From: Orychophragmus violaceus
Taxonomy: Eukaryota; Streptophyta; Magnoliopsida; Brassicales; Brassicaceae
DNA: 64,000 nt
NCBI GenBank assembly: GCA_030180135.1
Contig: CM058236.1
Span: forward strand, 61,345,728 to 61,409,727
Reading direction: 5' to 3'
The position numbers and the translations under genes are program-made. Below the pieces are notes generated by a model that worked only from the letters and a program-made list of their open reading frames with translations, did not search any database and was not told the DNA's origin. Below, one piece after another: positions 53,395 through 64,000 of this stretch (positions are counted from its first letter, which is position 1; every line of letters begins with the position of its first letter).

Positions 53395-53404
53395 CTATAT
53401 AAGG
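53395..53404 (+). promoter_or_regulatory. TATA box upstream of the foldback cluster
   Basis: CTATATAAGG, a good plant TATA box, would place a start near 53430. The same decamer occurs at 54464-54473, past the last foldback. Confidence 0.5.
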
Positions 53405-53476
53405 TGAGCTTGGGGTGGCTTAGAAACACAATCGTTTGCATCTTCCATATTTTCATGAAGCTTTCTCTTTTTTTTC

Positions 53477-54410
53477 TCATTGGCCATGGAAGTTTTCTTC
53501 CGGATCATCAAAAGTTTGGTTAAATGATCCGTTGTCATTTCTATTACTTTCTTCTTCTTATCGATTTTGAAAGGATTTTATGTTTTTGGTTTTTAATTCT
53601 GTTTTGTTCGTTTGATCCCATCAAAGAAGAAGCTCGGTTATCATAAAGTTAAGGCCTAATGATGTGATTTAAACTAACAAACGTTTGAGATTTTATATAA
53701 AAAGGAGCGTGAGATCTAAAAGTCCGATTGATGGTTTTTACTCAGACGTTGTTAGTTCACATCACATGTCCCGGTTGTCCTAATGAGCCTATAGTCCGAA
53801 TAAGTATTTTGGTCCCATGAAAGAAGAGGCTAAAGTTTAATGATGTAAGATGAACTAACAGACGTCTGAAAATTTCCATAGAAATGAGTGTGAATTTTTA
53901 GTTCAGATCTAAAAGTCCGATTGATGGTTGTTTCGAAGACGTTTTTAGTTCACAATCACATGTCCCGGTTGTCCTACTGACTCTATAGTTCGAATAAGTT
54001 TTTGTCTCATTGGCTATGACAGTTTTCTTTTGGATCATTAAAAGTTTTTCAAATGATCAGTTGTCATTTCTATTACCTACTTCTTCTAATCGATTTTAAA
54101 CGAATTACTATGTTTTTGTTTTAAATTTTATTACTTTCTTCTTCTTCAGTATTAAATATAGATTTTTTTTTGTATTTAATTCTGTTTTATTCGTTTGGGC
54201 GCATGAAAAATAAGCTCGGTTATCACAAAGCTAAGGTTTAATATTAGGTGAACTAGCAAATGTTTGAGAATTATTATAAAAGGAGTGTGGATTTATAGTT
54301 GATATCTAAAAGTCCGATTGATTTTTGTTGTCAAGACGTTATTAGTTCACATCACATGTCCTGGTTGTCCTAATGAGCCTGTAGTCCGAATAAGTGTTGT
54401 GAAAAATGAA
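53477..54410 (+). ncRNA. Cluster of three related foldbacks (MIRNA-like candidate)
   Basis: Three homologous inverted repeats: 53658-53767, 53841-53962 and 54246-54360. In each, a 5' arm like AACTAACAAACGTTTGAG pairs imperfectly with a 3' arm like AGACGTTGTTAGTTCACATC across a loop of about 45-65 nt. The loops share AAAGTCCGATTGAT. The 3' arms and following GGTTGTCCTAATGAGCCT are better conserved than the 5' arms. They lie in a larger duplication (CTCATTGG at 53478 and about 54006, offset about 528 bp). No ORF above 22 codons follows the TATA box. This looks like a young hairpin-RNA locus, or simply a tandemly repeated foldback. Confidence 0.45.
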
Positions 54411-54905
54411 AGTCATACACATTTGGTGGTGAACAATCTATTTGGTAAATAATCTTTCGAGTACTATATAAGGTTTTGTCCTGATAAAGTGCGATAACTA
54501 TGTATTTTGCCTATACGTTTTTTCCCATTAGTCCCTATATTCTGAAAAAAGTTTTGCAGATTTGTTTCATACCAATTTGAAACGAATATGTAATTTTCCT
54601 TATTATTAATTGATAATAATAAAAAAGTCGGCGGTTACTAATAGTAAAAAACGAATAAGTCTCAAACATCTATACTAAACCAAGAGTTGTCTTTTTATCT
54701 TTGCACCTTTTGATCATAACTTTTGGAATCTATAAATTTTCTTGCCATAGGCTATTCACATTCTACTGTTTACAACTTTCTTTCTAGATTTTGTACAAAA
54801 CAACCAATGAGGATCAACCATCTCTCTTCCTGTTATCCAAAGACTTTTTGAGATTAACAACGTTGTCCCATTTCTTTTGGATATTAACGTTTTTCTCCTG
54901 CGTAT
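54411..54905. other. Upstream region with a possible Helitron 5' end
   Basis: A-TCTATACTA at 54668-54677 resembles the 5' terminus of Arabidopsis-type Helitrons, which start TC after a target A. The following 230 bp is non-coding and leads into the RPA1-like gene. A CTRR 3' end with its hairpin was not identified. Confidence 0.4.
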
Positions 54906-56072
54906 ATGGATGTGTGCTTCTTCCGTTGGAGATCCAAAAATATCAATGATTTTTTAGTCGATGAAGAGGTAAAATCTCTTTCTATTTTCGTTTGTTATCT
55001 TTTTGTTCTTGCATGTTTTATAGACCGAGTAATTTTGGGATTTAGGGTATCAAGATAGAGGCCGTTGTTCATGCTTCTGATATTGAAAATTTTAAGAATT
55101 CAACTTGGTTTGAGGGTCGTTGGTTTAACCTTACATATCCTCAAGTAGTTCTTTCACCACAATATATGTCCTTGACTCCTCACAACTTCAAGCTGGTTTT
55201 GACATCAGATACATATTTTTATGTCACTTATCATGGTATTCCCGATGTTCGTGTTATTGTTTACACATCGATTTCGGATATCTTAGATCAGAGGGTTTAT
55301 GATCTGTATCCTAAAGGTATCTCAAAACGGTCAATTTTGTGTTTGGAATTATTATAGTCGCGTTATTTACATGTGTTTTCTAATTTATATTTATCATTTT
55401 ATAGATGTCGTTGGTGCTGTAACCCATGTTGGAAAGCTCCAAGACTATTGGACAAGTCCAAAATTGCATTTTACCATTTGCGATCTAAAGTGAGGCGATC
55501 TTAAACCTATATTTTGATGAGTTGTTTTGTTGTTTGTCTCTAATAATAGTTAACAATTTCTCTTTAACTAGCCTCCAGAGCATTCAATGTTTATTCTTTG
55601 GGAAAGATGGTGAGGAGTTGATAAAAAGGTTTTCGGATGATGCGGAAAGACAAGTCTTCGTGATTCTTAGATGTTTCTTTATTAGACATGAAGCGGGTAA
55701 GCATTGTAATTTGGCTTGTGATTGGATGAAAATTATAGTATTGTGTATTAAATGTTTTGGTTTATGATTAATTCGTATAGAAATTTCTGCATTCTATAAA
55801 ATTTTTATAGAAGTTTGTTTTTGGTTGTATTAATTAGGTTTTACTTGGCTTAAAGGAGAAGAAAAGCTTTCAACAATTGTCTATGATCAAACTAACAATT
55901 CTGACTTTGTTCAATTCCTCAACAGGTTGTATTCATAAAACATTGAATTCATCTATAGATCTTGATTTTATACATCGAGGAGTAATACATGTATTTCTCT
56001 TTTTGTAGATTTCCAAATCCGATTCCTGAACAATACCGTGAAGAAAATCGTATGGAGCATTTCATCTTCTAA
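54906..56072 (+). CDS. RPA1-like OB-fold protein, six exons
   Basis: Exons 54906-54968, 55046-55316, 55405-55489, 55572-55696, 55838-55925 and 56009-56072. All introns are GT/AG and phases agree, giving 231 aa without a stop. The N-terminal part (INDFLVDEEGIKIEAVVHAS) matches the first OB fold of plant RPA 70-kDa-like proteins, and DVVGAVTHVGKLQDY with LHFTICDLNLQSIQC matches the next OB fold (DUF223 type). The C-terminal zinc-finger domain of full RPA1 (about 600 aa) is absent. Known RPA1 binds single-stranded DNA; the role of this short form is not known. Such genes are multiplied in Brassicaceae and often travel in Helitrons. No defect is visible; expression is unproven. Confidence 0.75.
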
Positions 56073-56938
56073 ATTATTATTCGAAATTTGTAGACCTTGA
56101 GCATTTTTATCAATTTTTGGCCTTAGTATCGGTTGATTTTTATGTTTTTTATTATAATAAACTTATATATCAGTAATGTGTATGACTTTCTTTATCAGTC
56201 TCATAATCACTTAAATAGATTAGTATATTTATATATCATATAGTCTTTTGAACAAACCAATTTGGCAAAGGTCAACATATATTTTTAAAAATATGTGTCT
56301 ATGAGAATATCGGTATGAGAATATGCGAAACATTAATGTATAATTAGTTAACCTAATTAGACATTTAACATTTGTTTAAATACGGAGTTCTATAATAATA
56401 AAACGGTTTAGCGAATCGTAAATATTTAAACTAAATCTTAACAAATGAAAATGTTCATTTATTATTTTTGATTAAATCAAGTCAATATCTTGACAATATA
56501 AATTTTGAAGAGTATAGGAAGTTTGATTATTTAAAAATTGTTAAGATTATTGCAAGTTTCCCCAAACATATCGCAATCTCTTATTGAAAATCTTTATAGC
56601 TTTATTTTTTAAATTTGTCGAAATATATTGATCTTTTAAACTATAATAAAACAATTGGCATATACCAATCTTCCAGCAGAAGATTGCAGCCAAATAAGTA
56701 ATACCCTAACACGAAAGATTCTTATAAATTGAGCTTGTACCACGTTACAAAACACACATAATTGAAATATTCATTTATATTCTATCAAAAATAGCATGGT
56801 GATCAGTTTGTATTATGGAATGCGTGAATTTGCAGAATTGTTTCATACAAAGCATTACAATAAGGTAATGATTTCCTATTACTAACATGGTTAAAAAAAA
56901 ATATTTTTGAATTTGAACCTCCATGATTATGCAAATTC
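56073..56938. other. AT-rich intergenic sequence
   Basis: About 870 bp without a recognisable gene or complete repeat, up to the approximate left boundary of a SIRE-type LTR. Confidence 0.45.
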
Positions 56939-57484
56939 TGCTTAACAGGTAGAATCTCAAAACTACCAACACATACTAGACAAGATGACACTCTCAAAAC
57001 TACCAACACACACTTTCTTTCTGAAAACTTGCTTTTATTAGATTGACCTTTATGATCTTACAAGAACACATATTCTCAATCTAATCTCTCAAACTCAATG
57101 ATCTATACTTAATCACTTGAGTTCTCACAAATTCTCTATGAGTCGACGCTTGCCCTATACACGGCGCAAGCTCTCCTATTTATATATGATAGGATCGCTA
57201 ACCTAGTTAGCTCAAAACCCTCAAGAAGATAAACCTTATCCTATTAGATATATACACAAAATCCCTAATCTCCTTGGATTTAGGAATCCCTACAATCTCT
57301 TCGTCCTGATACTCTCCAAATGCATGTCCAGCTCAGCGATACTTCTCGGATCGTCCACATCAGCTCCAGCTCATGATCAAGTCATCCCATTCGCTCTTCG
57401 TGATGTGCTTCATACTCTGCTCGCGTGTGTCACTGCTTGAGCTACTTCCTGACTGATACATGGAGTGACTCAGCTGCATCTTCA
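56939..57484 (-). repeat. 3' LTR of the SIRE-type element (left limit approximate)
   Basis: The inner end is firm: TGAAGATGCAGC starts right after the polypurine tract. A TATA-like CATATATAAATAGG (minus) lies near 57176-57189. The left end is placed at TGCTTAACAGG (56939) by the TG rule only. Two copies of CTCAAAACTACCAACACA occur at about 56957 and 56994, a short internal duplication. Confidence 0.6.
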
Positions 57485-58075
57485 ATCTCCCCCTTTTTAG
57501 GATTGTGTGTCTCTCAAGTATCTGCATAACAATCAGACCACTACAACACAAAGAACAAGTCGTATATTGAACATATGTATTTTTGATTAGATTTCTCAAC
57601 CTCAAATACTTGTTCCATAAACATAAACATGAGTTTAAGAAAGGAGTTTTTGCAATCCAACCATAACCGAAACGTTAAGGAGGCATAGTACTACATAAAC
57701 AAAAAAACAAACTCCCCCATAATCCTAGACTTGTTCCCAAGTGAACCGATTTCCAAAAAACAAAAGAAACATCTAAAATCAATCGGCTTCACTCCCCCCA
57801 TAATCCTTGCTTACATCACCTAGTCACTATTTTCTTCTCCCCCTGCTTGAGAGCACACAATGTTAAAAAAACATGGTTAGCAGCTAAGGAATACATGAAA
57901 GGGATAGAACATTACCTGGCATAGCTCGAAGAAGACGCTGAATCACCTCAGAGAAGGTCTGGAGTGCCTTGGCCGTATCTTCGACTGCTTCTCTTGCTGC
58001 ACGCGGACTACAACTGCCAACAGGGACCCGAACTGATCCAAGACTCACTATCTCTTGCATTGTCTGAGTCGAGGA
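57485..58075 (-). other. Non-coding part between env-position ORF and 3' LTR
   Basis: About 590 bp of internal SIRE sequence. It contains the polypurine tract AAAAGGGGGAGA adjoining the LTR. No ORF of note. Confidence 0.6.
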
Positions 58076-59480
58076 TCATGGAGCTGATGCACTAGAACTC
58101 GCACATCGTGGTGTATGTGTCCTTGGACTAGCACTCACAACCTTCTTTTTAGCAGACTTGGACTCCTCGGTCTTGACAAATGCTTCACCAGATCGTGCGT
58201 CCTTCTTGTAGAAGATTGGAGCAATGACTTTTTCTCCTTTGAGCAGTGTAAATGCATGATGAACCTTCATGAGCCCAGTGATGACCCTTGGAAACATCAA
58301 CCAACGAGAGTCTGAGTCTTTAACAACTCCTAGAGACAAGATCTGCTTGAACATCATCCTCCCAACATCTGTTTTTATTCCTTGAGCAATCTTAGCCTTG
58401 CCCTTTGTTCAGAAAGGTGGTGCTTATGAGTAGATGGAATCCAGTTGTAGGCCGAGAGCACACTCAAGGCTGCATAACATGGTGGAAGTCATGTGGCAGT
58501 GAGGTCCTTCCATTCTGTCTTTCCTTCACTGAGAAACATAGCTACTGTCTCCATACTGTATCAGCTTCAATGTCTGCCCTTATTTCTTCTTCATTCAATT
58601 CTTGAAGACCCAAAGACTTGTTGATCGCAGCTGGAGAAAGCTCATATGGATATCCTCTAAACCAGACAGCTACTTTCTCCATTGAGTCTTCCACTTTCAC
58701 ACTAGGTAACACAGCATAAAATTCACCAATATGTTCCTTGACGTACCCAGCTAGCCCAGTCACAGTTGACACTAAATTATCATCTTTGATTAGTTCCAGA
58801 TATCCCCATTCATCCTCTTCACTCATAACCACTAAGCGTTCAGGAAATATTTCCCTAGTTTTAAAGAGTTTATACCTTTCTTGGTCCAAGGATTTTGAGA
58901 CATTGATCTTCTTAGATACCATCGGCCTTCCATAAGAGGTTTTGACTTTGGACTCTTTCTGCTCTGAAACATGCTTCCTATTTCTTGTTTGCAGACGAGT
59001 TGCTCTCTCAGATTGCATGTGTACTGAAATCTTGGTTGCAAAGCCATATCTGTCAGATTCAGTCTCTTCGTCAGAAATCTCGATTGGCTTCTTTTTCTTC
59101 TTTGAATCCTTAACCGCAGTTGGATTCGCTTCACTTGCCTTCTGTTTGTTCTTCGATTTCCCAGATCCAGCGAGGTTCTTCAGCTTTTCTTCTTCCAGAG
59201 ATGGATCTTGAGCCATTCGAACCGAACCTGCAGTTGTCTCAAACCCTGTATCACTGTATCTACCCTCGGCTCCATGGATTTCAACCTCTGTCATTTGAGC
59301 GTTGAGATTCTCTCCTTCTATCAATGCCCTCTCGTGCTCTGAAGCGTCAAGGTTTTCGGTTGAAGCCTCTCCTCTGTTGGGAAATTTCCATCCTTGGTAG
59401 ACAACAATTGCAAGCGGATTGAACTCTTCTTGGGTTGCGACTTGAGAAGAATGAGCATTGCTTTCGGTTGCATGTGCCAT
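58076..59480 (-). pseudogene. ORF in the envelope position of a SIRE-type element, broken
   Basis: From ATG 59480 a 312-residue frame contains an acidic N-terminal third, a Lys-rich stretch (DSKKKKKPIEISDEE), and a globular part (EIFPERLVVMSEEDEWGYLE, AVWFRGYPYELSPAAINKSL). That part resembles the plant retrotransposon domain found in env-position ORFs. A frameshift near 58555, stops near 58480 and 58395, and a return of frame lead to a terminal piece (58357-58076) with WLMFPRVITGLMKVHHAF. No signal peptide or membrane segment is apparent, so an envelope role is not supported by this sequence. The biological role is unknown to me. Confidence 0.65.
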
Positions 59481-60267
59481 CGGAGATTCGATTTGAGGTG
59501 GTTCTGCAGAATCGCACTGTCAATCGCTCTTTTAGGGTTTCTCGGAGATGAACAAGAAGCGAATAGTCTCTTCTTCCTTTTGCCGTGAGTTTATATTCAT
59601 ATCTCTTCAGCATTCCATCTTTTGTCGTCTAGCATTCCTGGTTTAGTGGTGGACCCGACTGGTTCAAATTGATTTCTCGTACCAATCTGGATTACTGTAA
59701 CAGACCATATTATTCTTTAACAAGAGTTAAGGTAGTCTTACACATAACCAATTTAACCACATCCACAGCCAAATCATGAGTTTTATGGGAATATTCATAT
59801 CTAATAATGAACTCCACTTACACAGGCACCAACTGGCTTTGAAAATTTTGAAGTTACAGATTTCTTAAGACTTTCTTTGTACTTCCTGACACAGTGCTTG
59901 TACTCGAATGTATCCTCAGCTCATATTGATTCATGCACTTGGCCATCCAGATTTCCATGGCTAGCTTTCACACTCCCATTCTTTTATCTTGTTTGTGTCA
60001 GATTTCCATGGCTAGCAGATTCTTTTTTTCTTTTCTTTTTTGACTTACTTGTTGAGCTAGTTTTATCACTTAACTTCTCAAAAACTAGCTCCAGTCGGAT
60101 TTTTCTTGTCTTTTGCTCTCTCTTTCTATGAAACCTAGACTAGACACAAACAAGACGGAATGGTAGGCAGCTCTTTTCCACTTCATCATAAGACTCCAAG
60201 CTAAATCTGAGCTTAATATACACCTTGTGTTACTGCATGTATCAGTTCTGCACACTTTCACAAATTG
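59481..60267 (-). other. Non-coding spacer between pol and the env-position ORF
   Basis: About 790 bp of element sequence without real ORFs. CAGATTTCCATGGCTAGC is repeated near 59948 and 60000, giving a short direct duplication. Confidence 0.55.
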
Positions 60268-63200
60268 TCACATTTCACAAATACCAAGTGCATTTCTCAA
60301 AGTGACAAAATGATTAAAATCAAGTGGTTTTGTAAAGAAATCAGCCATTTGAGACTCAGTGACAATGTGTTCTATTATTACATGTTTTTCCTCTACTAAC
60401 TCACGAATGAAGTGGTGTCTTATGTCAATGTGCTTGGTTCTCGAGTGTTGTACTGGATTCTTTGAAATACTTATGGCACTTTTGTTGTCACAGTATACAC
60501 CAGCAGTACCCCTGAATCCATTCCAAAATCAGCAGACATTTGCTTCATCCATAAGAGTTGAGCACAACAACTTCCCATTGCAATGTATTTGGCCTCTGAT
60601 GTAGAAAGAGACATTGAATTCTGCTTCTTTCTCATCCATGCAATGAGATTATTTCCTAAGAAGAAACAACCTCCACTGGTGCTTTTCCGATCATCAACAC
60701 TACCTGTCCAGTCAGCATCACAGTAACCCACCAAGCTCTTGTTTGACCCCTTAGAATACCAGATTCCCAAGCCAACTGATCCTTTAACATATTTGATGAT
60801 GCGTTTGACAGCTTCTAGATGTGACTGCTTAGGTTTAGCTTGAAATCACGCACACACTCCAACGCTGAATGTGAGATCTGGCCTACTTGCAGTTAAGTAT
60901 AGAAGACTTCCTATCATACCTCTGTAAGTCTTGATATCCACCTCCTTTCCTTCATCATCTTTTGTCATTTTGACAGTAGTGCTCATAGCTGTCTCAGCTT
61001 CTCTGCAATGTTCCATCTTTAATCTAGTGAGGAGATTCTTAGCGTATGTTGTTTGGGAGATAAATATCCCTTCTCTTGACTGCGTGATCTGAAGACCAAG
61101 AAAGTACTTCAGCTCTCCAACCATGCTCATCTCAAACTCCTTTGTCATGCTTGATACAAACTCATCAACGAGTTTCTATGATGTGCCTCCAAATATGATG
61201 TCATCCACATATATTTGCACCATCAAAATATCCCTGCTCTGCTCCAGAATGAACAGAGTCTTGTCTACACTTCCCCTGTTGTAGCCTTGATCCAATAAAA
61301 ACCATGTCAGTCTTTCATACCATGCCCTAGGTGCTTGTTTGAGATCATAAAGAGCTTTCTTCAGTTTATACACGTGCTTAGGGTTTAGTGCATCTTCAAA
61401 CCCTTTTGGTTGTTCAACATACACTTCCTCTTGAAGGAATCCATTCAAGAAGGCACTTTTCACGTCCATTTGGTAGACTGTGAAGTTCATGATGCATGCC
61501 ATTCCCAAAAACAGTCTGATTGACTCAAGTCTTGCGACAGGAGCAAACGTTTCTTCAAAGTCCACACCTTCGATTTGAGAATATCCCTGAGCAACCAATC
61601 TTTCTTTTTTCCTGATCACAACTCCCTCTTCATCAATCTTGTTTTTGAAAATCCACTTGGTTCCAACAATATTTCCTTGTTCTGGTCTTGGGACTAACTC
61701 CCACGCATCATTGCGGACGAATTGTTCCAGCTCTTGTTGCATGGCCACGATCCAAAATTCATCATCGATTGCTTACGCATGAGTTTTAGGTTTAATAGTG
61801 GAAACAAAGCATGCAAATCTTACCATCTCTTTAAATTTGAGTTTGACTCCTCTGGTATTTCTTTCTTCTTCAGCTTCTCCAATGATATCTTTAGCGGAAT
61901 GGTTGCGAGGGACATGCAAATCCTTTCTTGTCTTTATCGGCTCTTGAGCTTGTTCTTTGACCTTCTCATGCGATTTTTTCTTGTTCTTGAGATTCATCAG
62001 AACTCCTCGAGTTTTCCTTTCCTCTCCTGCTTCTCCAATAATGTCTTTGGCGGAATGGTTTCGAGGAACTCACAACTCTTTCTTGGGTTGGGCCACGTCC
62101 TGCGTCAGATCCGTCTGAGTCAAATATCTCATCTCTCTAGATATTTCATTCCTTCCTTCATTATCAGAATCTCCCTCAGAGTTTGCCTCTTCCCATTGTG
62201 TGAATGAATAATCATCAAATACCACATTCACTGATTCCACTATGAGGCATGTTCTGTTGTTGTACACCCTGAATATTGTACTATTTCCTGAGTAGCCCAG
62301 AAATATCCCTTCATCACTCTTTGAGTCAAACTTCCCGAGGTGATCTTTATCATTGAGGATGTAGCACTTACAACCAAACACATGGAAATAGATCAGATTA
62401 GGTGTTTTTCCTTTCCACAGTTCATACGGTGTTTTTGTGGACCATTTCCTAACGTACACCCTATTGATGATGTAACATGCAGTGTTGATCGCCTCAGCCC
62501 AGAATCTGGTTGGTACATTGTTCCCATGCAACATTGCTCTAGCCATCTCTTGAAGTGTCATGTTCTTTCTTTCTATCACACCATTCTGTTGTGGAGTTCT
62601 GGGTGCAGAGAACTGATGACTTATCCCATGGTTCTCACAACACATCCTCATTGTATCATTTTGGAATTCTCCTCCATGATCACTTCTAATTCGTTTCACA
62701 CCTCCTTTCTCATTAATCAGCTGAAGTGCCCAGATCCTGAAGCTGTTTGTTGTGTCTGACTTCTCTCTGATGAATGTTACCCATGTAAACCTTGTGTAGT
62801 CATCCACCAATACAAAGACGTATCTTTTTCCTGCTACACTCTCAATCTGCATTTGTCCCATTAGGTTCATGTGAACCAAGTCAAGAGCTGACTTAGACTG
62901 AATGTCAAGGACCCTCTTGTGTTGTACCGTGACTTGTTTTCCTTGATTGCACGGTCCGCATATCATCTTGTCACTTCCTTTTATCTGAGGAACTCCACGG
63001 ACAATCTCTTTATTCACCAGAGTGGTCAGATTTTGAACGTTCATGTGTTCCAGCCTTTGATGCCACAGATTCAGCTCATCCTTAGCATTAAAACATTTCA
63101 TTGTGTTTCTCCACATGTAGCAGTTATTGCCTGTCCTGACTCCTTGAATGACAGTCTCTTGGCGCTCATTGATTCCCTTGCATTCAGTGCGCGTAAACAT

Positions 63201-63848
63201 GACCATCAATCCTTCATCATAGAACTGGCTTACGCTGATGAGATTTTCCTTTAGTCCCTGCACCAAATAAACATTCATTAGTTTTGGTATTTCAGTTTCA
63301 CTTGTTTGTCCTTTACCAAGAATGTTTCCATGTCCTCCATCTCCAAAGGTAACTTTCCCTCCTTTAATCGATTTGACCCTTTGAAGATTTTTCTGATCTC
63401 CAGTCATGTGTCTGGAACATCCACTGTCAAAGTACCACGGGACTGTTTCTTCTAGATCATCTGAGACAAAGTCCATGCTGCATCTGAATCCAAGATCGGC
63501 TTTTGTTTTCATGGGCCCATTCCTTGCCGTCTGATGTAGATCAGATGTCTTTATCCAGATTTGATTCTTAAAACCATTCCAGTAGTACATACCTTGTCTT
63601 CTTAGCCATTTTACCTTTTCTCTGAACCTCATGCAGTATGCTTTGATATGTCCTTGATTTCCACAAAACCAGCATCCATCTATTTTTTCATACGAGCCTT
63701 TGAAATCTTGATCAGCAAATCCTCCTGACACAAAGTTGGTATTCTCGGCTTCTTGTATTCCCCTTCCTGTATATCTGAGACCTCTATACCCTCTTTCAGT
63801 TCTTCCAGCACTCAAGATTTTGTCCAGTTGCTTACTCCCGGTGAGCAT
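60268..63848 (-). pseudogene. SIRE-type pol: protease, integrase, RT, RNase H with stops
   Basis: One frame runs from about 63848 to about 60490. It contains knuckle CWFCGNQGHIKAYC, protease WYFDSGCSRHMTG, GAG-pre-integrase LWHQRLEHMN, integrase (RSDHGGEFQ, PRTPQQNGVIERKN), RT (YQMDVKSAFLNGF, QIYVDDIIFGG) and RNase H (GYCDADWTGS, LSTSEAKYIAM). Stops interrupt it at about 62070, 61773, 61176 and 60846; at least two fit CGA or CAG changed by C-to-T. A frameshift near 60490 lies inside RNase H, after which codons continue to a TGA at 60268. The integrase-RT linker holds a duplication of about 155-bp period. Confidence 0.9.
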
Positions 63849-64000
63849 GTGAATCTTCTTGTGATGCTATGTTAATTCAGTTTGCAGTCGTGCTGATGTT
63901 TCTTTTTCCGCTTTCAGCTCTTGTTCCAGTCTGTCAGCCTTAACTGCAAGATTCAGCTTGTCTTTCATCAGTGTTACACTTTCATTACTTAACCTCTTCA
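63849..64000 (-). pseudogene. SIRE-type gag C-terminus (partial, cut by window edge)
   Basis: The frame upstream of the pol methionine encodes a heptad-like, charged stretch (LEQELKAEKETSARLQTELT), then an in-frame TAG near 63868 before HHKKIHML. It resembles the coiled-coil C-terminus of SIRE Gag. The rest lies outside the window. Confidence 0.7.

Larger units (their letters stand above)
56939..64000 (-). mobile_element. Degenerate SIRE-type Copia element, runs off the window
   Basis: On the minus strand from the right edge: gag C-terminus, protease, integrase, RT, RNase H, a non-coding gap, an ORF in the envelope position, a polypurine tract (plus 57487-57500) and a 3' LTR. This order, the CWFCGNQGHIKAYC knuckle and the DSGCSRHMTG protease mark the SIRE/Maximus lineage (Arabidopsis Endovir relatives). 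At least five stops and two frameshifts make it inactive. The 5' LTR and most of gag lie beyond 64000. Confidence 0.88.

Noticed and set aside
53455..53523. 22-codon ORF after the TATA box as a secreted peptide
   Set aside because: It is hydrophobic at the start but very short, not repeated in the duplicated unit with conserved frame, and lacks cysteines or a mature region.

Overview
The window is nuclear DNA from a dicot plant, almost certainly Brassicaceae. The evidence is spliced genes whose products resemble Arabidopsis proteins (a PPPDE thiol peptidase, a flavanone 3-hydroxylase relic, an RPA1-like OB-fold protein, STRAP-type WD40 exons), plant LTR-retrotransposon primer sites, L1-type LINEs with RNase H domains, a SINE, and Stowaway, hAT, CACTA and MULE-like elements. 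It is repeat-dominated, and most long ORFs belong to transposons. Nothing prokaryotic (operons, CRISPR) is present.

Layout. 0-11.1 kb: a decayed Ty3/gypsy relic. It is split by a CACTA element (1296-3970, TSD TTC) that carries exon fragments of at least two host genes, and by a young minus-strand Copia element (5488-10206, TSD GGAAT). The Copia element sits in the spacer of an inverted repeat of about 430 bp. 11.1-14.6 kb: two LINE fragments in opposite orientations. 14.9-16.0 kb: an intact three-exon PPPDE gene, followed by a hAT MITE with a tRNA-like core. 16.69-38.13 kb: a full-length LINE with a 17-bp TSD. Its ORF2 is split by a three-LTR tandem Copia array (21343-36298, TSD GGAGG); one unit has a single stop and the other has an open 1,325-aa polyprotein. 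38.1-41.7 kb: a 28-bp minisatellite and the 5' half of a Tat-type gypsy element.

42.5-43.9 kb: a flavanone 3-hydroxylase pseudogene with a MITE inserted at a TAA site. 44.36-46.03 kb: a MULE-like element with long TIRs and an internal 86-bp minisatellite. 47-49 kb: a small unrecognised spliced ORF and a truncated OTU-protease gene. 49-53 kb: AT-rich DNA with a perfect palindrome, a Stowaway MITE, a SINE (14-bp TSD) and a hAT-like element (8-bp TSD). 53.4-54.4 kb: three related foldback sequences downstream of a TATA box, matching no family I recognise. 54.9-56.1 kb: a phase-consistent six-exon RPA1-like OB-fold gene, possibly carried by a Helitron. 56.9-64.0 kb: a degenerate SIRE-type Copia element with an env-position ORF, running off the right edge.

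Only the PPPDE gene and the RPA1-like gene look like intact cellular genes. The rest records nested insertion, gene-fragment capture and decay. Many stops in the elements can be explained by single C-to-T changes, as expected for methylated silent repeats.
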